NCBI GenBank assembly: GCA_900764105.1
Contig: CAAFMS010000004.1
Span: 1-64,000, forward strand
Length of the DNA: 64,000 nucleotides
Reading direction: 5' to 3'
Source: Clostridia bacterium
GTDB taxonomy: Bacteria; Bacillota; Clostridia; Christensenellales; Borkfalkiaceae
Part shown: in pieces, positions 7,675-14,141 of the stretch
Position numbering within the stretch: the stretch's first letter is position 1
Layout of the letters: every line of letters starts with the position of its first letter
Notes under the pieces: model-generated
Database searches by the model: none
What the model was told of the DNA's origin: nothing
Seen by the model: the letters and a program-made list of their open reading frames with translations, nothing else
Position numbers and translations under genes: made by a program

Positions 7675-7890
7675 TTAGTTCGAAGTCGGGGCGAATGCCT
7701 GCGGCTTGTCGAATACATAATATTCGAGGCGATAGTCTGCGTATTGACTCTTCGCTATCGACCTCTGATTGCTGATTTCAACCCGACGGTATCTGAACTC
7801 GGGGTTAAAAACGATGAAGGGAGTCCCGTTCGGCAGGGCTGCGGCTTCGGCTTTGGTGAGTTTAAACATCTCTACTAAAACTTTTTCCAT
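7675..7890 (-). CDS. 71-residue hypothetical prophage protein
   Basis: Start chosen at 7890: GGAGG lies 7 bases upstream, overlapping the end of the preceding gene. Soluble, no signal or membrane segment, rich in aromatic residues (PEFRYRRVEI, YRLEYYVFDKPQ). No family was recognised. It is the second gene of the leftward early operon, just after the repressor-controlled promoter, so it may have a replication or regulatory role. That is inferred from position only. Confidence 0.5.
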   Translation of the reverse strand: MEKVLVEMFKLTKAEAAALPNGTPFIVFNPEFRYRRVEISNQRSIAKSQYADYRLEYYVFDKPQAFAPTSN

Positions 7891-7894
7891 TTCC

Positions 7895-8146
7895 TTATTC
7901 CTCCGTTTTGAAAAGCCCGGCACGCTCCGCAAGATTGCATATGTCGTTCCACGATAAAATAAAAGCGCGTTTGCCGCATATGACGATCGGAGCGGAAGAA
8001 CTTGCCGATAAACAGAGTTCGAACTCTGTTCCGTCTTCGGTTTTCCCTTCGCCGACGTATTGTCTGAAAAAATAGCCTGTTTCAATTTTGCCGATTGTTT
8101 CCTGCGGTTGCGCGTTAGTTGTTTTGAAATTGTCTTTTTGGTTCAT
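7895..8146 (-). CDS. 83-residue hypothetical protein, first prophage early gene
   Basis: The first gene downstream of the leftward promoter at 8207-8235, with GGAGACAGCAAA before its ATG. The protein has a polar start and a beta-rich middle (ELCLSASSSAPIVICGKRAF) and ends FKTEE. No family was recognised. It is predicted soluble. Its stop lies 4 bp before the start of the next gene, so the two are likely translationally coupled. Confidence 0.5.
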   Translation of the reverse strand: MNQKDNFKTTNAQPQETIGKIETGYFFRQYVGEGKTEDGTEFELCLSASSSAPIVICGKRAFILSWNDICNLAERAGLFKTEE

Positions 8147-8179
8147 TTTTGCTGTCTCCTTTTGCTATCTCACTCTTAA

Positions 8180-8195
8180 TATGCATATTTGCATA
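8180..8195. promoter_or_regulatory. Dyad operator of the prophage switch
   Basis: TATGCA-N4-TGCATA forms a perfect dyad at the presumed transcription start of the leftward promoter. Related TGCAT/ATGCA half sites recur at 8225-8229 and around 8243, between the divergent promoters. This is the expected layout of operators for the adjacent XRE repressor. Confidence 0.6.
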
Positions 8196-8206
8196 TCTTC
8201 TACATT

Positions 8207-8235
8207 AAAATACCATACAATTTTGCATTTGTCAA
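8207..8235 (-). promoter_or_regulatory. Leftward early promoter of the prophage
   Basis: On the minus strand: TTGACA (8230-8235), a 17-bp spacer, TATTTT (8207-8212). It drives the operon starting at 8146 and is overlapped by repeated TGCAT half sites. Confidence 0.7.
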
Positions 8236-8282
8236 CACTTTAATGCATATTTGTTTTAAAATATTTTTAAGGAGGTAATAAT

Positions 8283-8654
8283 ATGAGATTAAAAGAACTT
8301 AGAGATGAAAAAAAATTATCTCAGGAAGAAGTCGCAAAAGCGATAGGAACAAGTCAAACAAATATAGGTCGTTGGGAAAAAGGGTTAAATGAACCGTCGA
8401 GCGGTTTCGTTATAAAACTTGCTAATTACTTTGAGGTTTCGATTGATTATCTTTTAGGGAGAGAGGACGACTTCGGGAATGTTGTTGTTTCAGAAAACAA
8501 TGAAATTACGCCCGAAGAGAAGGAGTTGTTGACCCTATTTCGAAGTCTTCCGAATATAAGGCGTAAAACTGTTATGGACTCGATACGGTTTATGTCTGAA
8601 TCGCCCGAAACGGCAGAAAACCCTCGCAAGGAGAAACGCTACGGTTCAAAATAA
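8283..8654 (+). CDS. XRE-family prophage repressor
   Basis: 123 residues with a classic N-terminal Cro/CI helix-turn-helix (residues 1-60): MRLKELRDEKKLSQEEVAKA, then TSQTNIGRWEKG as recognition helix and FEVSIDYLLGR at the end of the domain. The C-terminal part is polar and lacks the Ala-Gly and Ser/Lys residues of LexA-type self-cleaving repressors. It is transcribed away from the structural operon and separated by repeated TGCAT dyads, so it most likely silences the leftward promoter. AAGGAGG lies just upstream of the ATG. Confidence 0.85.
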   Translation: MRLKELRDEKKLSQEEVAKAIGTSQTNIGRWEKGLNEPSSGFVIKLANYFEVSIDYLLGREDDFGNVVVSENNEITPEEKELLTLFRSLPNIRRKTVMDSIRFMSESPETAENPRKEKRYGSK

Positions 8655-8683
8655 GATTAAAATTTTTAAAAACAAATAAACCC

Positions 8684-8698
8684 GTTACAATTTGTAAC
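8684..8698. repeat. 15-bp palindrome after the repressor gene
   Basis: GTTACAATTTGTAAC is a dyad of two 7-bp arms around one central base. It is 30 bp past the repressor stop and is not followed by a T-run, so it may be an operator or an mRNA 3' stem. Confidence 0.45.
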
Positions 8699-8724
8699 CG
8701 GTTGAGAATGATATAAAAAGTGTG

Positions 8725-8749
8725 AGTTGACTACGAACCGTAGTCAACT
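8725..8749. repeat. 11-bp perfect inverted repeat
   Basis: AGTTGACTACG (8725-8735) and CGTAGTCAACT (8739-8749) flank a 3-nt loop between the convergent repressor and toxin genes. It could end the repressor transcript, but no T-run follows on the plus strand. Confidence 0.5.
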
Positions 8750-8764
8750 AAAATTGTCTAAAAA

Positions 8765-8786
8765 AACGAGCCACTTATGGCTCGTT
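8765..8786 (-). terminator. Terminator of the toxin-antitoxin operon
   Basis: 9-bp stem AACGAGCCA/TGGCTCGTT with a 4-nt loop, followed on the minus strand by a run of seven T. It ends the minus-strand transcript of the toxin gene at 8801. Confidence 0.8.
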
Positions 8787-8800
8787 CTTCGGGAAAAGTA

Positions 8801-9076
8801 TTAAAATAAATCGCTGTGAGAACCTGTTCGAAGTAGATAGAGATATAAAATCTCTTCGTCGTACTCATAAACAAGTAACCAGTCGGGTTTTATATGGCAT
8901 TCGCTACAACCTGCGAAATTGCCGGTTAAAGTGTGATTGCGATACTTTTCGGCAAGAGGTTTACCATCTGCGAGAAGTTGCAAAACTTCTTCGAGTAGTT
9001 TTAAATCGTTGCCGCGTTTTTGCATTAGTTTGAGGTCCTTCTTAAATTGAGAAGTCGGCTTTAAAGTGTATTTCAT
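8801..9076 (-). CDS. RelE/YafQ-family mRNA-interferase toxin
   Basis: 91 residues of the YafQ type: an N-terminal YTLKPTSQFKKDLKLMQKRG helix, then LADGKPLAEKYRNHTLTG, ECHIKPDWLLVYEYD and the C-terminal YLYLLRTGSHSDLF. The family cuts mRNA on the ribosome, and the conserved H-x-K-P-D-W and T-G-S-H-S-D-L-F blocks are present. It overlaps the antitoxin gene upstream by 4 bp. The module lies inside the inovirus-like element, where it would act as an addiction module or exclusion function. Confidence 0.9.
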   Translation of the reverse strand: MKYTLKPTSQFKKDLKLMQKRGNDLKLLEEVLQLLADGKPLAEKYRNHTLTGNFAGCSECHIKPDWLLVYEYDEEILYLYLLRTGSHSDLF

Positions 9077-9345
9077 TTAAGAAGGTCCTCTACCATTTCG
9101 TGGACGTTGGAGTAAGATTTTCCGATAGACGGGTCTTTCTTCATTGCTTTAACCTCTTCCAAAGCGGCAAGACTCTGAGCGGAAGGAGTGAGTTCAATAT
9201 TGAACGGAATGCCTTGCTCGCGTATTGCTTGTTTCGTAAAGATGGTAAAAGCGGTAGTCATATTCATACCGAGTTCGGAGAAAAGAACGTCTGCCTGCTT
9301 TTTAAGGTTTTCGTCCATACGAATAGTAACGTTTACCGTAGACAT
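9073..9345 (-). CDS. RelB/DinJ-family antitoxin
   Basis: 90 residues starting MSTVNVTIRMDENLKKQAD, the ribbon-helix-helix signature of DinJ antitoxins, followed by ELGMNMTTAFTIFTKQAIRE and a toxin-binding C-terminal part. It is transcribed first in the operon and coupled to the toxin by ATGA overlap. Its own promoter (9375-9403) is embedded in short dyads, as expected for autoregulation by the RHH protein. Confidence 0.9.
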   Translation of the reverse strand: MSTVNVTIRMDENLKKQADVLFSELGMNMTTAFTIFTKQAIREQGIPFNIELTPSAQSLAALEEVKAMKKDPSIGKSYSNVHEMVEDLLK

Positions 9346-9374
9346 AAAAATACCTCCTACTATTTAGTATTTGT

Positions 9375-9403
9375 ATTATACACTATAAATTATGCATTGT
9401 CAA
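9375..9403 (-). promoter_or_regulatory. Promoter of the antitoxin-toxin operon
   Basis: On the minus strand: TTGACA (9398-9403), 17-bp spacer, TATAAT (9375-9380), a consensus sigma-A promoter 30 bp upstream of the antitoxin ATG. A perfect 9-bp inverted repeat TTATGTGCA/TGCACATAA (9409-9417 and 9430-9438) lies directly upstream and could be an operator. Confidence 0.8.
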
Positions 9404-9521
9404 TATATTTATGTGCATTTTTATTGCATTGCACATAATTTTACTTATTTGTTGGAATTTTTACTCGACAATATAATTGTCGTACGCGAGCGTTTGCACG
9501 CCTGCGCATTGTAAAAAAATT

Positions 9522-9581
9522 TAAGACTTTTTTATACTTACCTACTAAGTATAACAAGTTTAAGAGTATAAAAAAGTCTTA
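9522..9581. repeat. 17-bp inverted repeat upstream of the integrase
   Basis: TAAGACTTTTTTATACT (9522-9538) and its exact complement (9565-9581) flank 26 nt that contain a smaller TACTTA/TAAGTA stem. It occupies the 327-bp gap 9346-9672. It is followed at about 9595 by a strong AGAGGAGGTG site with no start codon in reach. It might be an origin, an integrase arm-site region or a regulatory RNA. Confidence 0.6.
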
Positions 9582-9672
9582 GAATATTGAAAAGAGGAGG
9601 TGTTTAACACAAAAAAATATTAAAGTGCTATACTTTAACAAGACGCGTCAATAAAAACTTTACAGGTGCAAA

Positions 9673-10839
9673 ATGTCAAGTATAGCGGAACTTGTTCGCG
9701 GGGCTATGGAGAATCTCTATCAGATACTCGACGAACTGAAAAAGACAGAACTCAACCGCTCAGAACTAAAACTCGTTGAGTTTCCGAGTCGGTCGGAAGA
9801 GGAAAGTCGAGAGAAAATCGCAAAAGAACCGGTATTTCCCGAAACTGAGAAAAAGGAGATGAAGGAAATGCCAAAAATAAAAGACGTATACATTTATCAG
9901 CGTAAAGACGGGTATTATCAAGCCATTTACGCAAAAGGGACTATAAGGAAGTGTTTTACGGGAAAGACCCGCGCCGCGGTAGTCAAAAAGGCTTCCGAGT
10001 TCGCCAAAACGCAACGGACTACGGGAATGGGCGACGTTCAGACCTTCGGCGCCTTAGCCGAGGTATGGCTCGAAACCGTCAAGAAGCCGTTTGTTTCCGA
10101 CGTGCATTACAGGAACTTGAAGAGTATTTACAACTTGCACGTCAAGGCGGAGTTCGGGAAAAAGAAGTTGAAGGAGTTGACTCCGCTTGTTCTGCAACCG
10201 TACTTTGCGAGAATGAGCGCGGAATCTTCGAGAAACGCCGAGACGATTCGAGTTATCTTTCGAGGAGTGTTCGAGTATGCAATCGGCAACAACCTTTTGC
10301 AAACAAACCCGATGAGGGCGGTAGTTGTTCAGAAGCACGAAAGGAAATGCGGACAGGCTCTGACGAGGGCTCAACTCGAAAAATTCAAGGAAGATATAAA
10401 GGGTAGACCGACCTACCGTCTGCCGTTTTTGATTTTTCTTTATACGGGAGTCCGTCGCTCAGAGTTCGAGAGTTTAGAGTTCGACTTCGAGGGCGGGTTC
10501 GTAAAAGTCCGCAACGCGAAGTTGAAACGTCATCAGACAAACTTCTTCCGAGAGATTCCCATTCTCCCGGCGTTGTACGACCTTCGGGAAGAAATCGAAC
10601 GCGGCGAGTGGAAAGACGTCTACGTTGACGAAGTGGGGAAGGCGTTTCCGAAACTTGTCGAGGGCGGACGGCTGAACTGGCTTCGCCATACGTTTCAGAC
10701 CTACTGCCGTTTACAGGCTTCGGAGGAAATGGTCAATCTATGGAGCGGACACGTCGTCGGTAAGTCTACTACGGACAGGATATATTTACATATCCCGAAA
10801 GAAGATCAACTTCGAGCGGCTCAAAATATCCGATATTAA
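9673..10839 (+). CDS. Tyrosine site-specific integrase of the prophage
   Basis: 388 residues. A variable N-terminal extension and an arm-binding-like domain (YIYQRKDGYYQAIYA, about 73-90) are followed by the SAM-like core-binding domain and the catalytic domain. The catalytic domain shows the TGVRRSE arginine box, LRHT (337-340), GH (359-360) and the nucleophile Tyr371 in RIYLH. It starts at an ATG with AGGTG five bases upstream. It lies beside the inner attachment site at about 10993, as integrases normally flank attL. It probably inserted the prophage at the tRNA-Glu 3' end. Confidence 0.9.
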   Translation: MSSIAELVRGAMENLYQILDELKKTELNRSELKLVEFPSRSEEESREKIAKEPVFPETEKKEMKEMPKIKDVYIYQRKDGYYQAIYAKGTIRKCFTGKTRAAVVKKASEFAKTQRTTGMGDVQTFGALAEVWLETVKKPFVSDVHYRNLKSIYNLHVKAEFGKKKLKELTPLVLQPYFARMSAESSRNAETIRVIFRGVFEYAIGNNLLQTNPMRAVVVQKHERKCGQALTRAQLEKFKEDIKGRPTYRLPFLIFLYTGVRRSEFESLEFDFEGGFVKVRNAKLKRHQTNFFREIPILPALYDLREEIERGEWKDVYVDEVGKAFPKLVEGGRLNWLRHTFQTYCRLQASEEMVNLWSGHVVGKSTTDRIYLHIPKEDQLRAAQNIRY

Positions 10840-10953
10840 CGGCTTTTTTGAAGTTTTTTTACTGAAAAGTTTACTGAAAAAAAACGAAAAAAAACAAAAT
10901 TCGGAGCAAAAAAACGTAAAAATTAGTAATGTAGAGCAGTGATAAACAAAGAA

Positions 10954-10992
10954 AAGGCTCTTTCAAGACTTTAAAAGTCCTAAAAGAGCCTT
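10954..10992 (-). terminator. Terminator at the junction of the two elements
   Basis: AAGGCTCTTT (10954-10963) pairs with AAAGAGCCTT (10983-10992), with an inner GACTT/AAGTC stem. TTTTCTTT follows on the minus strand. It overlaps the 3' end of the serine recombinase gene and lies directly behind the tRNA-end copy at 10993, so before the second insertion it would have ended tRNA-Glu transcription. Confidence 0.7.
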
Positions 10993-12444
10993 CGTTGGTG
11001 ACCCCTTTGAAGTTAAAGACGAACTATTTACTTGTTCAAACGTAACTGTTTTGCTTTGCCCTTTATAATTGAAGGTGATAAGAAAGCGGTCATCGTAAAG
11101 GAAAATGCTGTTTATGAAACCGTCAATCAGTTGTTGTTTTCCCTCTTGCGACGATAGATCAAGTTTTCGATAACTATACAAGGCAAATTGAATCTGTTCT
11201 TTCGTTAGTACGGGGTGATTGACTTGCGTTTGAAATAATTCTACTTCGAGATTGCTTTTTTGTTTTTCTAAATCGTCAAGCAGTTTTTTTGTTGTCGAAG
11301 AAAACACGCCCTGAGCAATTGCTTCGGCAAGGTTATTTAATTTCTTTTCGATTTCCGCTAGTTGATTTTTCACGACCGCTACCGCAGCATTTTCTTCCGT
11401 CTGCATTTCATATATGCGGTCGGAAAGTTCTTCAATAACCTCATCGTTGGAAATCAAGGAAAGGATTTCTTCGATAACCAAATCTTCTATCCAATCTTTT
11501 TTTACGGCTTTTTTATCGCATTTATGCTTTTTTGCCTGATTGCACTTGTAATAACGATATTTCGACTGCGTGTGACTTGTACCGATTTCGCCGACCATCA
11601 TTGCGCCGCATTTACCGCAAAATAACCGAGTAGTCAGCAGATAATCGTCTTCGCTTCTGTGCATTGCCGGGGCTTTTTTGTTGTTTTTAAGCCTTTGCTG
11701 GACGTCCTCGAATGTATCTTTATCAATAATCGCGGGAATAGCGTCGGGGAGAAGGATATCGCCGAATTTATATTCGCCGATATATTTTCGGTTTGTAAGT
11801 ATGCGAAACACCGAATTGTAATTCATATCGTAGCCGCGATTTTTTATTCCGCGGGCGTTCATTAACTTTGCAATTTCTTTTACGCGTTTTCCTTCGAGAT
11901 AAAGCGAATAAATTTCTTTTACAACAGGCGCGAGAGATTCGTCTATTTGATATTTGTCGTCGCCGTTGATATAATAACCAAACGGGGCGCGGACGCCGTT
12001 TGCTTTGGCTTTTAACGCGTTTTCTGTCATACCGCGTCTGACTTTTACGGCAAGTTCGGCAGAGTAGTATTCGGCACAGCCCTCAAGCAGCGATTCAAGC
12101 AAAATTCCTTCCGGACTTTCGGATATAGCTTCCGTTGCCGAGATCACGCGCACGCCGTTCTTTTTTAATATTCGCTTATAATGGGCGGAATCGTAACGGT
12201 CGCGCGAAAATCTATCTAATTTCCACACAAGAACGATATCGAACAGACTTTTATAACTGTCCTTAATCATGTGCTGAAATTCGGGGCGGTGATCTGTTTT
12301 AGCAGAAAATGCGCGATCTATGTAATTACCGATAACTTGCATGCCGTTATATTCGGCATACTGCATACACTCGCGAAGCTGACCTTCGATACTTGCTTCG
12401 TTCTGCTTGTCCGAACTAAATCGCGCATATATTACTGCTTTCAT
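10963..12444 (-). CDS. Large serine recombinase
   Basis: 493 residues. The resolvase catalytic domain comes first (YARFSSDKQ with nucleophile Ser10, then KLDRFSRDRYD), followed by the recombinase domain, a zinc ribbon (CGKCG ... CNQAKKHKC), a coiled coil (about 345-400) and a C-terminal segment. Such enzymes move conjugative and mobilizable elements. The last residues GSPTKALLGLLKS are encoded across the attachment junction, so the C-terminal tail after GSP comes from target DNA. It starts at ATG 12444, overlapping the stop of the 56-residue gene. Confidence 0.92.
   Translation of the reverse strand: MKAVIYARFSSDKQNEASIEGQLRECMQYAEYNGMQVIGNYIDRAFSAKTDHRPEFQHMIKDSYKSLFDIVLVWKLDRFSRDRYDSAHYKRILKKNGVRVISATEAISESPEGILLESLLEGCAEYYSAELAVKVRRGMTENALKAKANGVRAPFGYYINGDDKYQIDESLAPVVKEIYSLYLEGKRVKEIAKLMNARGIKNRGYDMNYNSVFRILTNRKYIGEYKFGDILLPDAIPAIIDKDTFEDVQQRLKNNKKAPAMHRSEDDYLLTTRLFCGKCGAMMVGEIGTSHTQSKYRYYKCNQAKKHKCDKKAVKKDWIEDLVIEEILSLISNDEVIEELSDRIYEMQTEENAAVAVVKNQLAEIEKKLNNLAEAIAQGVFSSTTKKLLDDLEKQKSNLEVELFQTQVNHPVLTKEQIQFALYSYRKLDLSSQEGKQQLIDGFINSIFLYDDRFLITFNYKGQSKTVTFEQVNSSSLTSKGSPTKALLGLLKS
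10993..11006 (-). other. Inner attachment junction (partial tRNA-Glu 3' end)
   Basis: 14 bases identical to 335-348 (tRNA 3' end plus CG). The last 11 tRNA bases, AGGGGTCACCA, are also shared with the intact tRNA-Glu. The sequence marks the boundary between the inovirus-like element and the serine-recombinase element and is read through by the recombinase gene. Confidence 0.65.
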
Positions 12445-12611
12445 TTACAAGCCACCTCAACTTTTAATAATTTGGAATGTACAGTAGTGATAAAGTGTAT
12501 TTTTTCATCAACTAATTGTACTTTATCAAAATAGTTATTATAACCTAATATATCAAAATAAGCCAAATAATAATTTTTCAACTTATCTTCTTCAAAATTA
12601 AAGAAAAACAT
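12441..12611 (-). CDS. 56-residue cyclase-like N-terminal fragment
   Basis: A short open frame with AGGGGA before the ATG, ending in TGA that overlaps the recombinase ATG (ATGA). It contains YYLAYFDILGYNNYF. The phrase AYFDILGY is typical of the first strand of nucleotidyl-cyclase-like palm domains in larger proteins of 200-plus residues. Here the domain stops after about 56 residues, so the gene is probably a 5' remnant left when the recombinase gene was joined behind it. It may now serve to couple translation from the Thg1-like gene to the recombinase. Confidence 0.45.
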   Translation of the reverse strand: MFFFNFEEDKLKNYYLAYFDILGYNNYFDKVQLVDEKIHFITTVHSKLLKVEVACK

Positions 12612-12633
12612 AATGTCCCCTGTAACTTGTAAG

Positions 12634-13374
12634 TTAAGTTTCTAAAAAGTTTTCATATTTATTCCACTTTTGCATAAAGTCGCTTGCTGTATCAACATCC
12701 CACTTATTGTTTTTATAAAGCCCGACATAACCGCTACAAACATATTGAGGATAATTAAACCAATCATCACCTATAGCCTTCAATGCTTGTTTGACATTAC
12801 TGAAAGTTCGACTTATGGGCGTAATTTGTTTGAAAGAACAAATCCTATCAATGAACCCACTCATAGCAAACGCTTGACGGGAATGAAAATAGTCTTTTAA
12901 TTTTTCTGTCGGTATAATTATAATTCGCGCATCAAAAGTAAATGCTTCACAAGGCGAATGTTTTAATTTTTTAGGTATGTATTGCGAAAACATTGCAGAT
13001 ATGTAACCGCTTAAAAGAGGTAAAACCTTTTCAATGCGATTTTGAAAATCTTTATTGTGCTCAATTTGCTCTTTATCAATGAGTAGTGAAATCTCATCTT
13101 TGAACGAGTAAGCAAACGTAACATAAGGAAAATACTTTTTAATGTTTTCCATTGTGATTTTCATTGCTAAATGAAAATCTGGCAAAAACAATTCAGTATC
13201 ACTCTTAAATCTTGAAGTTAATCCTTTACCGTCTAGCCTCACAATTATGCTTTCGTTTGATCCAATATGGGGGACTTGCATTGATACTTCATATTGTTCT
13301 AACTTTTCATATGTTGATTTAGCATATCCGTAAGAATAATTCGTAATAGGTATCTTATGTATTACTTCACTCAT
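12634..13374 (-). CDS. Thg1-family 3'-5' (reverse) polymerase
   Basis: 246 residues. The metal-binding signatures of tRNA-His guanylyltransferase are visible: IIVRLDGKGLTSRFK (Asp near residue 48) and FAYSFKDEISLLI (Asp-Glu near 112-113), followed by FDARIIIIPTEKLKDYF and HSRQ. Thg1-like proteins add nucleotides to RNA 5' ends in the 3'-5' direction. The HINNLYN-type motif that follows RQ in eukaryotic Thg1 is replaced (AFAMSGFIDRIC), as in other divergent Thg1-like proteins. It lies in a mobile defence cluster next to a cyclase-like fragment, and Thg1 shares its palm fold with cyclases. Its role is unknown; tRNA repair or nucleotide signalling are possibilities. Confidence 0.8.
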   Translation of the reverse strand: MSEVIHKIPITNYSYGYAKSTYEKLEQYEVSMQVPHIGSNESIIVRLDGKGLTSRFKSDTELFLPDFHLAMKITMENIKKYFPYVTFAYSFKDEISLLIDKEQIEHNKDFQNRIEKVLPLLSGYISAMFSQYIPKKLKHSPCEAFTFDARIIIIPTEKLKDYFHSRQAFAMSGFIDRICSFKQITPISRTFSNVKQALKAIGDDWFNYPQYVCSGYVGLYKNNKWDVDTASDFMQKWNKYENFLET

Positions 13375-13658
13375 TTTTTACTTTCCTCTATCGCCTTTCT
13401 TTCGGCTTGCATTTCACGCTTCAATTCTTCTTCGGAAGGAATATATTTTTTAGATTCGTAACGGTAAAGACTTTACCGAAATCGGCGGTTATTTACTCAG
13501 AAAACTCTTTAAAAAGACTTGTCCCGTATTCGGCGATAGGGTTGCCTTGCTTTTCTACAATACTTTTGCCGATTTCCCAATAGGCTTCCACCTTAACGAA
13601 GTTTGCGACTGAATATACTTTCGACCTCACTAAATCGCGCATATATTACCGCTTTCAT
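13371..13658 (-). pseudogene. Relic of a DUF1016/YhcG-type nuclease fused to a recombinase start
   Basis: Three scraps lie in the 286-bp gap. At 13631-13658 is a 28-bp near-copy of the recombinase start (MKAVIYARFS). At 13493 to about 13625 the minus strand reads VYSVANFVKVEAYWEIGKS, then IVEKQGNPIAEYG and LFKEFSE before a stop; this matches the conserved start of DUF1016 (PDDEXK, YhcG) proteins. At 13371 to about 13470 a frame ends YIPSEEELKREMQAE and so on, resembling the DUF1016 C-terminus, and its stop overlaps the Thg1-like ATG. The middle of the nuclease is deleted. Confidence 0.6.
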
Positions 13659-13660
13659 AT

Positions 13661-14101
13661 TTATTCTTCTCCCATGCTGGCTATATCCATTTTTTTAGAA
13701 ATAACGTTGTTTATTATCGATAATATTTCTGGAATGATCATTTCGCATAACATACTCCAAGTTTCTTTCTCTGTAAATGGATATAATATCCCCTCTATTT
13801 GAATAAAATACCGATAAAAATCTCTGTGTACCATTTTATTGCGAAGAGCACGTATTCCGTTTTCAGCATTCAAATGGTTAAATTCATCATTTGAAAGAAA
13901 TTTGTGCCGATGTAACCATTCAATATCATTACTTAAATTATAAGAATCATTTTCGCGTATAGACTTGAAAATAAGTTCTGTTGCGTTAAATAATACTACA
14001 AGCGATGCATACGGTTCATCATTTTCAAACAATCTATTTGCTGTAGCAACCATATCGGCGTAAAATCTCGAATATTGCCATATATTATCATACACATTCA
14101 T
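13661..14101 (-). CDS. HEPN-like protein beside the GHKL ATPase
   Basis: 146 residues, largely helical. A conserved-looking segment ALRNKMVHRDF (about 88-98) contains the R-x4-H pattern of HEPN domains, preceded by helices with polar N/E residues. HEPN proteins are often metal-independent RNases in toxin-antitoxin and defence systems; others are inactive partners. It starts 40 bp after the GHKL ATPase gene and is the last intact gene of the tightly packed defence run. No Shine-Dalgarno site is obvious. The HEPN call is from motif and helical content only. Confidence 0.5.
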   Translation of the reverse strand: MNVYDNIWQYSRFYADMVATANRLFENDEPYASLVVLFNATELIFKSIRENDSYNLSNDIEWLHRHKFLSNDEFNHLNAENGIRALRNKMVHRDFYRYFIQIEGILYPFTEKETWSMLCEMIIPEILSIINNVISKKMDIASMGEE

Positions 14102-14141
14102 ACATATAATCCATATTTGTTCAATCTAAATAAGATTTCGT

